From contig NZ_CP085839.1 of the NCBI RefSeq assembly GCF_020715565.1, positions 2,480,001 through 2,544,000 of the forward strand: a stretch of DNA of 64,000 nt, written 5' to 3'. Origin of the DNA: Nocardioides sp. Kera G14. Lineage in GTDB: Bacteria; Actinomycetota; Actinomycetes; Propionibacteriales; Nocardioidaceae. The notes under the pieces were generated by a model, which ran no database searches, was not told the origin of the DNA, and worked only from the letters and a program-made list of their open reading frames with translations. This document shows, piece by piece, positions 1 through 7,631 of this stretch. Position 1 is the stretch's first letter. The number at the start of each line of letters is the position of its first letter. A program made the position numbers and the translations under genes.

Positions 1-289
1 CGAGGTCCTCACAGACGGGGAAGACGTTGCTCCGCACCCGCACCCGACGGATCCACGACGGCGCCCCGCTCGGGATGTTCTTCTCGAAGAAGCTCGACGA
101 CCCGACGCCGTCGGGCCACCGCACCCGCGTCACCGCGCGCCCATGCAGCTGCGGGAGCAGCACCGGCGCGGCCCTCGCGTAGTAGTCGAGCACCTCCCCC
201 TTGGTCGTGCTCGTGCGCGGGTAGAGGACCTTGTCGAGGTTGCTCAGGGTGAGGGCGCGGCCCTCTACGTCGACGCGCATGACGCCCAT
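1..289 (-). CDS. ligD: LigD polymerase-domain protein (N-terminal 96 residues, cut by window edge)
   Basis: The minus-strand reading frame from the ATG at 289 runs open to the window edge. It reads as the start of a LigD polymerase domain: the first residues MGVMRVDVEGRALTLSNLDK are followed by a VLYPRT-like segment and a GxxSSSFFEKN stretch typical of the family. LigD-Pol extends and fills DNA ends during bacterial non-homologous end joining. The divergent ku gene starts only 29 bases away, which strongly supports the call. Whether ligase and nuclease domains follow cannot be seen. The start is chosen because it matches the family N-terminus. Confidence 0.85.
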   Translation of the reverse strand, partial: MGVMRVDVEGRALTLSNLDKVLYPRTSTTKGEVLDYYARAAPVLLPQLHGRAVTRVRWPDGVGSSSFFEKNIPSGAPSWIRRVRVRSNVFPVCEDL

Positions 290-318
290 CGTTCCCGATG
301 AGGGGGCAGGATGGGGGC

Positions 319-1116
319 ATGCGAGCGATCTGGAAGGGCGCGGTCTCCTTCGGTCTGGTCACGGTCCCGGTGAAGCTCTACTCGGCGACCGAGTCCCACG
401 ACGTGTCCTTCCGGCAGGTCCACGCGAAGGACGGCGGCCGGATCAAGTACCAGCGCGTCTGCGCCCTCGACGGCGAGGAGGTGGCCTACGCCGACATCGC
501 GAAGGGCTACGAGACCGAGGACGGCGAGATGGTGATCCTCACCGAGTCCGACCTCGCCTCGCTCCCTTCCACGTCGAGCCGCGAGATCGCCGTACAGCGG
601 TTCGTGCCCCGTGACCAGGTCGACCCGCTCCTCTTCGAGAAGTCCTACTACCTCGAGCCCGATGCCAACGCGCTCAAGTCCTACGGCCTGCTGCGCGAGG
701 CGCTGCGCGACACCGATCGGGTCGCCGTCGTCACGATCGCCCTGCGCCAGCGCACCTCGATCGCACTGCTCCGCGTGGTCGACGACGTCATCGTGCTGCA
801 GACGCTGATCTGGCCCGACGAGGTCCGCAACCCCGACTTCAACCTCTCTCTCGAGGGTGTGGAGGTGAAGGAGGCCGAGGCGAAGATGGCCCACGTCCTC
901 GTCGAGACCCTGTCGGGCGACTTCGAGCCTGGGGAGTTCGAGGACGACTACGCCGCCGCCGTACGCGAACTCGTGGAGACCAAGATCGAGGGCGGCGAGA
1001 TCACGCGGCCCGAGGTCGCCGCCGAGTCGAGTGGTGAGGTCGTCGACCTGCTCGCGGCGCTGCAGAAGTCCGTCGCCGCCGCCAAGGCGCAACGCGGCGA
1101 GGCCGCCGCCGGCTGA
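319..1116 (+). CDS. ku: Non-homologous end-joining protein Ku
   Basis: This 265-residue protein has the canonical bacterial Ku opening (MRAIWKGAVSFGLVTVPVKL) and the usual length. Bacterial Ku forms a homodimeric ring that binds double-strand DNA ends and recruits LigD. An in-frame ATG seven codons upstream exists, but the family always starts at MRAIW, so 319 is preferred. The tail is a short Lys/Ala-rich segment typical of minimal Ku proteins. Divergent from ligD, the two start codons are separated by 29 bases, so the promoters must overlap or lie within the opposing coding sequence. Confidence 0.95.
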   Translation: MRAIWKGAVSFGLVTVPVKLYSATESHDVSFRQVHAKDGGRIKYQRVCALDGEEVAYADIAKGYETEDGEMVILTESDLASLPSTSSREIAVQRFVPRDQVDPLLFEKSYYLEPDANALKSYGLLREALRDTDRVAVVTIALRQRTSIALLRVVDDVIVLQTLIWPDEVRNPDFNLSLEGVEVKEAEAKMAHVLVETLSGDFEPGEFEDDYAAAVRELVETKIEGGEITRPEVAAESSGEVVDLLAALQKSVAAAKAQRGEAAAG

Positions 1117-1157
1117 CCTCCGGCGGAACACCACGACCCACCCGGCATGATGACTCC

Positions 1158-1625
1158 ATGCCGACCTCCCTGTCCCACTCGTGGACGTACGCCGCGCCCG
1201 TCGCAGACGTCCGGGCGATGCTCTTCGATCCGGCCTTCCGCGAGGCGGTGTGCGACGCACAGCATGCCGTCTCCCGCACGGTCGGCATCAACGGCGACTC
1301 GATCCGCGTCGACTACGCCCAGGCGACCGCGAAGCTGCCCGGCTTCGCCAAGAAGCTGGTCGGCGAGACGATCACGATCGGTCAGCGTGAGGGGTGGAAG
1401 GGCGACGAGGCGGTCGTCGAGATCCTCGTCCCCGGCAAGCCGGGGAGCGCCGCCGGCCGGCTCACGCTGACGCCGGAGGGTGAGGGAACGAGGCAGAGCG
1501 TCGACCTCCAGGTCGTCGCGAAGGTCCCTCTCGTCGGGGGCAAGGTCGAGGCGATGATCCGCGACCTGTTGGTCAAGGCGTGGACGAAGGAGAGCCAGGT
1601 CGGTCGGGAGTGGCTGGCGCGCTGA
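1158..1625 (+). CDS. DUF2505 (SRPBCC-fold) family protein
   Basis: The 155-residue protein starts MPTSLSHSWTYAAPVADVRAM and keeps the pattern of actinobacterial DUF2505 proteins, which resemble the START/SRPBCC lipid-binding fold. No signal peptide or membrane segment is visible, so it should be cytosolic. Its ligand is unknown. It follows ku by 41 bases on the same strand but has no obvious functional link to end joining. Its last 53 bases overlap the 3' end of the convergent small membrane protein gene. Confidence 0.8.
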   Translation: MPTSLSHSWTYAAPVADVRAMLFDPAFREAVCDAQHAVSRTVGINGDSIRVDYAQATAKLPGFAKKLVGETITIGQREGWKGDEAVVEILVPGKPGSAAGRLTLTPEGEGTRQSVDLQVVAKVPLVGGKVEAMIRDLLVKAWTKESQVGREWLAR

Positions 1626-1806
1626 GCGTCTCCTCCCGCGTGGCCTCGGCCTCGGCCAGGTCCTGTCGACGCCGCAGCGCGATCACCACGATCAGCACGA
1701 GGAACGGCCCGAAGGCCAGCCCGAACGTCAGCACCTTCTCGTACGGGTGCAGCGCGCCCAGGTGCATCGGAACGAGGGCGACGAGCGGGACGAGCAGTGC
1801 GGACAC
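1573..1806 (-). CDS. Small two-helix membrane protein, unknown function
   Basis: From a GTG at 1806 this frame encodes 77 residues with two hydrophobic stretches: one near the N-terminus (SALLVPLVALVPMHLGAL) and one around residues 25-45. A charged tail rich in Glu, Arg and Pro follows. It is the last gene of a minus-strand run with the DUF6912 and WS/DGAT genes, 4 bases downstream of DUF6912. The 3' end overlaps the convergent DUF2505 gene by 53 bases. The family is not recognised. The long upstream extension of the frame reads as Ser/Arg/Thr-rich shadow sequence and is rejected. Confidence 0.6.
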   Translation of the reverse strand: MSALLVPLVALVPMHLGALHPYEKVLTFGLAFGPFLVLIVVIALRRRQDLAEAEATREETLSAPATPDRPGSPSSTP

Positions 1807-1810
1807 GCGG

Positions 1811-2143
1811 TCAGAGTAGTTCGGGGATCTCCGGGATCGCGAACCAGCCGAGGTCGTCGTCCGGGTCGTCGTCGGGCCCGCGGTCCTCGGTGTCTGCGTG
1901 GACGGCAGCCCAGCGCTGAAGGGGAACATCCCCGACGGCATCGTCGAGCACGACGACGACACGTCGCCCACCCCGCCCCGAGAGCGCGGTCGAGGCATCG
2001 GCCGCCGACATCAGCGCGGCGTACTCCCCCTCCTCGCTGTCGTCCGGCGCCTGATAGGCCTCGTCCAGCGCAGACGAGGGCAGCGAGCCGGCGGCGTACC
2101 ACTCGCGGAGCAGCTCGAGCGTGGCAGGCAGATAGAGCCTCAT
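1811..2143 (-). CDS. DUF6912-type conserved protein
   Basis: This 110-residue acidic protein begins MRLYLPATLELLREWYAAG and ends in a cluster of Asp residues before LGWFAIPEIPELL. That layout fits the actinobacterial DUF6912 family, whose function is unknown. The ATG overlaps the stop of the upstream acyltransferase gene (ATGA), and a GGAGGAGGG ribosome-binding site lies just before it, so the start is secure. Translational coupling to the WS/DGAT enzyme is expected, but the content gives no hint of a shared reaction. Confidence 0.7.
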   Translation of the reverse strand: MRLYLPATLELLREWYAAGSLPSSALDEAYQAPDDSEEGEYAALMSAADASTALSGRGGRRVVVVLDDAVGDVPLQRWAAVHADTEDRGPDDDPDDDLGWFAIPEIPELL

Positions 2144-3597
2144 CCCTCCTCCGGATCGGTCGGCTTGGGTCGGCGACCGCGCGGTGCGCGCTGCCGCGTG
2201 CCGGAAGCGGTGTCGACGAGCTCGTCGATCGCGTCGGCGAAGCACTGGCCGAGGATCTCGGCGTCCGGGATCAGGTCGCGGTCGGTGTTGATCCCGAAGA
2301 AGACGGTGCCGTCGTACGACGTCACCCCGATCGCCAACGCATGGCCCGGTGTCAACGGCGGGACCGGGAAGGTGGCCACCATCCGCGCGCCCGCGGCGTA
2401 GCGCGGGGACTGCGGCCCCGGCACGTTGGTGACGACGAGGTTGTAGGACTCACCGGGCCGTGAGGCCGCGGCGCGGCTCCCCACGGCGTGGAAGGTGGTC
2501 GGCGCGAAACCCGAGATCCCTGCGAGTCGTGCCGCCGAGACACCGCGTCCCGTCGCCTTGTGCGACTCGAAGGACCACGAGACCTGGTGCAGGCGGACCA
2601 CCGGGCTGGGCTCGCCGACCGGCAGGTCGACCATGTGGACGGCGATCTGGGAGCCGAGCGAGGTCGCCTCCTCGTTCTCGTCGATCACGGAGACCGGTAC
2701 GACGGCGCGGACCTGCCGCAGGCCGGAGAAGGACTCGGCGCGAGTCATCAGCCACGCGCGGAGGCCGCCCGCCACGATGGCGAGGACCGCATCGTTGATC
2801 GTCCCGCCGTGGACGGCCCGCACACGACGGAGGTCCTCCAGGCTGGTCTGGGCCGTGACGAAGCGACGCTGCTGCGAGAGCCGGCCGTTGATCGCCGTGG
2901 GCCGCTCCGGACGACGGCGGGTCACCGTCGCGGTCACCTTGCCGGCCCGCCGGGCTGAGCGGCGTGCCATGCGAGCCAACGCGAAGCCCCGCGAGCGGGC
3001 CGTGTCGACGATCGTGTCGGCGTCGGTGAGGGCGTCCTTGACGACGCCCATGAGCAGCCCGGGCGCGCTCGGCCGCCGCAGCGGCGGCAGCGGCGCCGTG
3101 TCGTCGTCGACGATCTCGACATCGGGCTTGAGGTCCAGCAGGAGCTGCCCGAGGTCGATCGTCTCGACCCCGTCGACGAGCGCCTGGTGCGCCTTGGCGA
3201 GGATGGCGAAACGCCCACCCTCGAGCCCTTCGATGACATACATCTCCCACAACGGCCGCGCACGGTCGAGCGGTCGCGCGACGATGCGGCCGACGAGGTC
3301 GCGCAGCTGCTCGGCAGAACCCGGTCGCGGCAGGGCGGAGAGCCGCACGTGGTACTCGAGGTCGAACGTCGGGTCGTCGACCCACATCGGGTTGGCGACT
3401 CGACCCGGCATGAACTGCACGACCTGCCGGTAGCGCGGCACGAAGGAGAGCCGGTCGGCGACGAGCGCCAGCAAGGCGTCGTACTGCAGGCCGTTCGGGC
3501 CGGGCTCGAAGACCTCGACGGTCGCGTTGTGTCGCGGCACGGTCGGTCGCTCCTCGGAGAGGAACGCGAGGTCCCGAGGTGTGAGGCGGTTCCCCAT
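2140..3597 (-). CDS. WS/DGAT-family acyltransferase (wax ester synthase / diacylglycerol acyltransferase)
   Basis: The 485-residue protein starts MGNRLTPRDLAFLSEERPTV and has the family's N-terminal condensation-like domain and C-terminal WES domain (the NVPGPQ and PLTPGHALAIGVTSYDG region). Family members transfer acyl groups from acyl-CoA to diacylglycerol or alcohols to make storage lipid. The active-site HHxxxDG motif reads HQALVDG at residues 137-143, so the second His, normally the catalytic base, is Gln. It may therefore be inactive or have altered activity. It heads a three-gene minus-strand run. The start at 3597 is chosen over an upstream in-frame ATG because it matches family N-termini. 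Confidence 0.85.
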   Translation of the reverse strand: MGNRLTPRDLAFLSEERPTVPRHNATVEVFEPGPNGLQYDALLALVADRLSFVPRYRQVVQFMPGRVANPMWVDDPTFDLEYHVRLSALPRPGSAEQLRDLVGRIVARPLDRARPLWEMYVIEGLEGGRFAILAKAHQALVDGVETIDLGQLLLDLKPDVEIVDDDTAPLPPLRRPSAPGLLMGVVKDALTDADTIVDTARSRGFALARMARRSARRAGKVTATVTRRRPERPTAINGRLSQQRRFVTAQTSLEDLRRVRAVHGGTINDAVLAIVAGGLRAWLMTRAESFSGLRQVRAVVPVSVIDENEEATSLGSQIAVHMVDLPVGEPSPVVRLHQVSWSFESHKATGRGVSAARLAGISGFAPTTFHAVGSRAAASRPGESYNLVVTNVPGPQSPRYAAGARMVATFPVPPLTPGHALAIGVTSYDGTVFFGINTDRDLIPDAEILGQCFADAIDELVDTASGTRQRAPRGRRPKPTDPEEG

Positions 3598-3658
3598 GAC
3601 ACCCCTCGCTTTCCGGGGCTCTTGGTCCCCTCTCAGACTCGCATGCGATTCTGGCAGA

Positions 3659-4027
3659 GTGTTGCGCCCGATCGTCGTCGTTCTCACCGCGCTCGTCGCG
3701 CTTCTCGGGCTGACGGCCTGCGGCTCGGCGTCCGACACCAGCTCCACCTCGACCCCGCTGCCGACGAAGAAGATCGCCATCAGCGTGCAGGGCACCACCA
3801 TCACACCCAATGGCGACCGCGTCGACGTGAAGATCGGTCAGCCGGTCCAGTTCGTCGTCACCGCCGACTCCGCCGGCGAGATCCACGTCCACTCCGACCC
3901 GGAGAAGGAGCTGGAGTACACCAAGGGCACGACCACGCTCGACGTCGGCACCTTCGACCACGCCGGCATCATCGAGGTCGAGTCGCACGCCCTGGACAAG
4001 ACGATCGTCCAGCTCCAGGTCCAGTGA
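3659..4027 (+). CDS. Cupredoxin-like lipoprotein
   Basis: From the GTG at 3659 this encodes 122 residues with a signal peptide and a lipobox (LTAC, then GS), so it should be lipid-anchored outside the membrane. The mature part is beta-rich and resembles a cupredoxin-like domain, with an IHVHSD segment and a late VESH segment. I see no Cys ligand after the lipobox, so a classic blue-copper site is unlikely, although a His-based metal site is possible. The stop overlaps the GTG of the downstream membrane protein, which suggests the two products act together at the cell surface. Confidence 0.6.
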   Translation: MLRPIVVVLTALVALLGLTACGSASDTSSTSTPLPTKKIAISVQGTTITPNGDRVDVKIGQPVQFVVTADSAGEIHVHSDPEKELEYTKGTTTLDVGTFDHAGIIEVESHALDKTIVQLQVQ

Positions 4028-5400
4028 CCTTGGCCGCGGCCCTGCCGCAGATCGTCGGCGCGCTGCCGCTGCACGGGATCGGTGGCGCACGCGACCTCCC
4101 GATCCCGCGTGAGCTCGCGATCGCCGGAGCCGTCGCCGCCCTCGTGCTCTCGTTCTCCGTCCTCGCGCTGGCGTGGCGGACGCCGCGGTACGACGAGGCC
4201 CGCACCGGCCGCCCGGCCCCGATCGAGCTCGCCGCGCTCGTCGACTCCCGTGCCTGGCACGTCGTGTGGCGGGTCGTCGGGATGCTGCTCTTCCTGTACA
4301 CGGCGATGGTCGCGATCTTCGGCAAGGACCTGCTCACCAACCCGCTGTTCGGCATCTTCTACGTGTGGTGGTGGGTCGCGCTCGTCCCGCTGTCGGTGCT
4401 CTTCGGCCCGGTGTGGAAGGCGATCAGTCCGGTCCGCACGATCAACGGCCTGCTCTCCCGTCTCTCCGGCAACGACCCGGAGCGGGGCCTCTACGCCTAT
4501 CCCGAGAAGCTCGGCCACTGGCCCGCCGCGATCGGCCTCTTCGCCTTCGTGTGGATGGAGCTCGTCTACCCCTACTCCACCGAGCTGGGACCCGTCCGCC
4601 TCTGGTGTGCGGTGTACGTCGCCCTCATGCTGGTCGGCGGAGCCCTGTGGGGCAACGTCTTCTACGCGCGCGCCGATCCGTTCGAGGTCTACAGCTCACT
4701 CGCCGCGAAGCTGTCCGTCTGGGGCCGGCGCAGCGCGACCGAGCGGCGGCTGTGGATGCGGTCCCCCCTCGCCAACCTGGACACCGTCGTGCCGCGGCCC
4801 GGCCTCGTCGCCGTCGCGGCGGTCCTCTTCGGATCGACGGCCTTCGACTCCTTCAAGGACTCCACCACGTGGGTGAAGTTCTTCCAGGGGACCGACTTCC
4901 TCAACCGGCACAGCTGGGCACCGACGACGGCGAACTTCCTTGCCCTGCTGGGGATGTGCCTCCTCGTCGGACTCATCTTCACCGGTGCGACGATGGCCAC
5001 GGGCGTGGGGCCGGGCACCCGTCGACGTACGCTGCCGGCGGCCTTCGCCCACTCGATCCTGCCGATCATCGTCGCCTACGTGATCGCCCACTACCTCTCC
5101 TACCTGCTGGAGGCGGGCGAGGCCACCCTGATCAAGGCGAGCGACCCGTTCTCCACCGGAGCCAACTGGTTCGGCACCGCGAACTGGTCGGTCGACTACT
5201 ACTTCGCCTATCACCCGACACTGCTCGCGAACATCAAGGTGGGCGCCGTCGTGATCGGTCACGTCCTCGGCGTCGTGGCGGCCCACGACCGCTCGATCAA
5301 GCTGCTGCCGAAGCAGCACCAGGTCACGGGTCAGCTGCCGCTGCTCTTCGCCATGGTCGGCTTCACCGCCGGCGGGCTGTACCTGCTCTTCTCCGCGTGA
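4024..5400 (+). CDS. Polytopic membrane protein of unknown function, coupled to the cupredoxin-like lipoprotein
   Basis: Starting at a GTG that overlaps the previous stop (GTGA), this 458-residue protein has roughly nine or ten hydrophobic segments. Between them lie conserved-looking aromatic patches such as FYVWWWVALVPLSVLFGPVW and a GNVFYARADPFEVYS segment. Such proteins are sometimes named fenitrothion-hydrolase-like in actinobacterial genomes. I cannot confirm that from sequence and do not assign an enzyme activity. The obligate overlap with an extracytoplasmic cupredoxin-like lipoprotein suggests metal or redox handling. The gene ends directly against the convergent CpaE-like gene. Confidence 0.7.
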   Translation: MTLAAALPQIVGALPLHGIGGARDLPIPRELAIAGAVAALVLSFSVLALAWRTPRYDEARTGRPAPIELAALVDSRAWHVVWRVVGMLLFLYTAMVAIFGKDLLTNPLFGIFYVWWWVALVPLSVLFGPVWKAISPVRTINGLLSRLSGNDPERGLYAYPEKLGHWPAAIGLFAFVWMELVYPYSTELGPVRLWCAVYVALMLVGGALWGNVFYARADPFEVYSSLAAKLSVWGRRSATERRLWMRSPLANLDTVVPRPGLVAVAAVLFGSTAFDSFKDSTTWVKFFQGTDFLNRHSWAPTTANFLALLGMCLLVGLIFTGATMATGVGPGTRRRTLPAAFAHSILPIIVAYVIAHYLSYLLEAGEATLIKASDPFSTGANWFGTANWSVDYYFAYHPTLLANIKVGAVVIGHVLGVVAAHDRSIKLLPKQHQVTGQLPLLFAMVGFTAGGLYLLFSA

Positions 5401-6609
5401 TCAGGAGCTGAGCCGGCGACGTCCCCTTCGCGGACGGGTGCGTCCGACGAGCTCCGGGGCGAGCGCGTCCAGGACCTGGCCGAGTGCCCGCGCCAGAGCG
5501 GAGTCGGGTGCCCCTTCGGTCACCGCCGTGGCCGCCAGCAGTGCCTTGTCGACGGCGACACGGTCCTCGGGCAGGAGATGGATCGCAAGCGGATGCGACG
5601 TCTGCTGGACGAGCCCGGCGACCTCGTCATCAGAGGCCCCGAGGGATCTGCGCTGCCGGTTGACCAGGACCCGTGCGGGCTTCGCGACCTGGTCGGCCAG
5701 GTCGACCAGGGCACGTGCCAACCGGCCCAGACCGATCGGCTCGGCCGTGGCGACGACGAGCACGTCGTCGGCGACCTCCAACGCCTCCATCGTGAGCCGG
5801 TCACCGTCACCCTCGAGGCCCGCGCCCGCGTCGATCACGACCCAGCCCTCCCGCGCTGCGCTCGAGGCCAGGGCGGTCAGCACGCCGGCGGGCACCTCCC
5901 GCCAGCGGGTCGCACGCGGCAGACCGGTGACGACGACCATCCGGTCCGAGACCGCCCGTGCCGCCGAGGGCCAGTGCTCCTCGAGTCGCCCGGCGGTCGC
6001 CAGCCGCGACACCGCGAGGAGACCGGAGACCTCGTCGAGGACCCCCAGCTGCTGTCCGAGTGTCCCGCCTGCCGGGTCGGCGTCGACCAACGTCACGGTC
6101 GTGCCCCGCCGGGCCAGCAGCGCCGCGAGACCGGCGGCGACCGTCGAACGCCCCGGCGCCCCACCGGTCCCCCACACCGTGATCACTCGACCCGGTGTGG
6201 CCGCCTCCACCTCCTCCGCCGGCACGGGCTCGACGGGAGCGTGCCGTGCCATCGGCGCCGGCCGCTCGGCGAGCAGGCGCGGGAGCTGAGCGAGATCGGA
6301 GTCCTCGACCGTCAGCGCGATGCCGATCTGCGAGGCACGGCTCGCCGCGGCCTCATGCCCCTGCGGGAGTACGGCGACGAGCCGGACGCCCGCGTCAGCG
6401 GCCCGTGCCGCCGCGTCGCTGTCGAGCCCCGGGGTGTCGATCCCGACGAGCGCGATCTCGGCCTGTCCGGCGGCGATCGTGCCGAGAAGGTCGTCGACAT
6501 CGACGCACCGCTTGAGCAGGACGAGCTCCGGGGACCTGTCGAGGAGCGCCAGCGCGTCGGACTCCCACATCGCACCGGCAGCCACCACGAGCACGGTGTG
6601 GCGGGCCAT
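5401..6609 (-). CDS. CpaE-like / MinD-ParA-type ATPase-fold protein
   Basis: The 402-residue protein has an N-terminal receiver-like region (about 1-110) and a C-terminal MinD/ParA-type domain starting near residue 140. This is the CpaE layout of Tad/Flp pilus localisation proteins. The P-loop reads TGGAPGRST, so both the signature Lys and the Walker A Lys of the KGGxGKT motif are replaced. The downstream LVDADPAGGTLGQQLG segment is well kept. The ATG at 6609 overlaps the stop of the upstream SAF-domain gene (TGATG). A GTG one codon earlier is also possible. No TadA ATPase, TadB/C or pilin gene is in the window. Confidence 0.75.
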   Translation of the reverse strand: MARHTVLVVAAGAMWESDALALLDRSPELVLLKRCVDVDDLLGTIAAGQAEIALVGIDTPGLDSDAAARAADAGVRLVAVLPQGHEAAASRASQIGIALTVEDSDLAQLPRLLAERPAPMARHAPVEPVPAEEVEAATPGRVITVWGTGGAPGRSTVAAGLAALLARRGTTVTLVDADPAGGTLGQQLGVLDEVSGLLAVSRLATAGRLEEHWPSAARAVSDRMVVVTGLPRATRWREVPAGVLTALASSAAREGWVVIDAGAGLEGDGDRLTMEALEVADDVLVVATAEPIGLGRLARALVDLADQVAKPARVLVNRQRRSLGASDDEVAGLVQQTSHPLAIHLLPEDRVAVDKALLAATAVTEGAPDSALARALGQVLDALAPELVGRTRPRRGRRRLSS

Positions 6610-7277
6610 CACTGCCGCCGTACGACGGTGACGACGGCCTGATCGGCCGCACCCACGGTGGCGAGATAGGCGCGGGCGTCCGACTCCGGCACGGCGACGA
6701 CGAGCTGACGCTTCCCGGTGGCCACGAGCGCGTCCGCGGGGTCCGGAGCGGCGACGACACTGGCCGAGGCGAGTGCCGGCTCGGCGGAGATGGAGGTGCG
6801 CTCCCCCTTCTGGAGGACGTAGACGTCCACGACCGCTCCGGCGCGGACACCCGGCGGCACCTGCTCGGGCTCGACCGAGAGCGGCACCTCGACCAGTCCC
6901 TGCGACGTGCCGAGCGCCGCGAGCGGAACCAGCTCGCCCGCACCGACCGGGCGGGTGAACACGGTGTTCTTGCCGAGGTCGGTCGACGGCCCGATGAGGG
7001 TGCGCAGCACCTCGTCGGAGAGCTTCACCTGGACGGTGTCGAGATCGACGGCGTCGATCCGTGTCCCGGCGGCGATGTCCGTCCGGGCCACGCTGACACC
7101 CACCGTATCGTCGGCCGACGCCATCAGCCTCGCGCCGGCGATGACCGAGACGGCCACGATCGCCACTCCCACCCAGAGTCGGGGGTCACGCCATCCTGCG
7201 CGTGAGGCACGGATCGCCCGCGGAGCACCGGACGCCGTGACAAGCCCGAGAGTTCTTCTCGTCACGCGGCTCATCAT
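6609..7277 (-). CDS. SAF-domain (CpaB/RcpC-like) membrane protein
   Basis: This 222-residue protein has a basic N-terminus, one transmembrane helix at about residues 30-50 (LWVGVAIVAVSVIAGARL), and then an extracytoplasmic SAF domain containing VARTDIAAGTRIDAVDLD. CpaB/RcpC proteins act in Flp pilus assembly at the cell envelope. It is translationally coupled to the CpaE-like gene below it. The start could be either of two adjacent ATG codons at 7277 and 7274. The pair may serve a reduced Tad-like function or work with pilus genes elsewhere. Confidence 0.75.
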   Translation of the reverse strand: MMSRVTRRTLGLVTASGAPRAIRASRAGWRDPRLWVGVAIVAVSVIAGARLMASADDTVGVSVARTDIAAGTRIDAVDLDTVQVKLSDEVLRTLIGPSTDLGKNTVFTRPVGAGELVPLAALGTSQGLVEVPLSVEPEQVPPGVRAGAVVDVYVLQKGERTSISAEPALASASVVAAPDPADALVATGKRQLVVAVPESDARAYLATVGAADQAVVTVVRRQ

Positions 7278-7313
7278 GGCCTCATCCGAGGCGACATGTC
7301 AGTGTCCTGTGAG

Positions 7314-7322
7314 TTATCCACA
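7314..7322 (+). promoter_or_regulatory. Isolated DnaA-box-like nonamer
   Basis: The sequence TTATCCACA matches the classical DnaA box exactly. It lies in the roughly 90-base space between the CpaB-like gene and the divergent HTH gene, inside a larger inverted repeat CCTGTG-N7-CACAGG. A single nonamer can occur by chance, and actinobacterial boxes often read TTGTCCACA. I therefore only flag it as a possible DnaA or repressor site. Confidence 0.25.
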
Positions 7323-7376
7323 GGCTGCACCAGTCCGCGCAGGGATGGATTGGGCTGGGATGGTTACATGGTTCCC

Positions 7377-7631
7377 ATGCCAGGAGCCCCTCGATTCCTG
7401 ACCCTCGCCGACGTTGCGGAGGTCCTCAACACCTCCAGCGCCCAGGTCTACGCCCTGGTGCGCCGCGGAGAGCTGCCTGCGATCAAACTGGGCGGGCGCG
7501 GGCAGTGGCGGGTGGAGGCCTCGAAGCTCGAGGACTTCATCGCCGGTCTCTACGACGAGACCCAGTCGTTCGTGGCCGCGCACCCGTTCGCCGACTCGGA
7601 GACACTCGCCACGGAGGACGCGGTCAGCTAG
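7377..7631 (+). CDS. Small helix-turn-helix (excisionase/MerR-type) DNA-binding protein
   Basis: The product is about 84 residues (87 if the ATG at 7368 is used). It contains one winged-helix module, FLTLADVAEVLNTSSAQVYALVRRGELPAIKLGGRGQWRVE, of the kind found in excisionases and BldC-like regulators. No integrase or prophage genes are near, so a chromosomal regulator is more likely than an Xis. It is divergent from the CpaB-like gene, and its 3' end overlaps the convergent htrA gene by 4 bases. Its targets are unknown. The inverted repeat and DnaA-like box just upstream are candidate binding sites. Confidence 0.8.
   Translation: MPGAPRFLTLADVAEVLNTSSAQVYALVRRGELPAIKLGGRGQWRVEASKLEDFIAGLYDETQSFVAAHPFADSETLATEDAVS

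Noticed and set aside
7377..7631. HTH protein as a phage excisionase
   Set aside because: There is no integrase, attachment site or phage gene nearby, and the fold is shared with chromosomal regulators.
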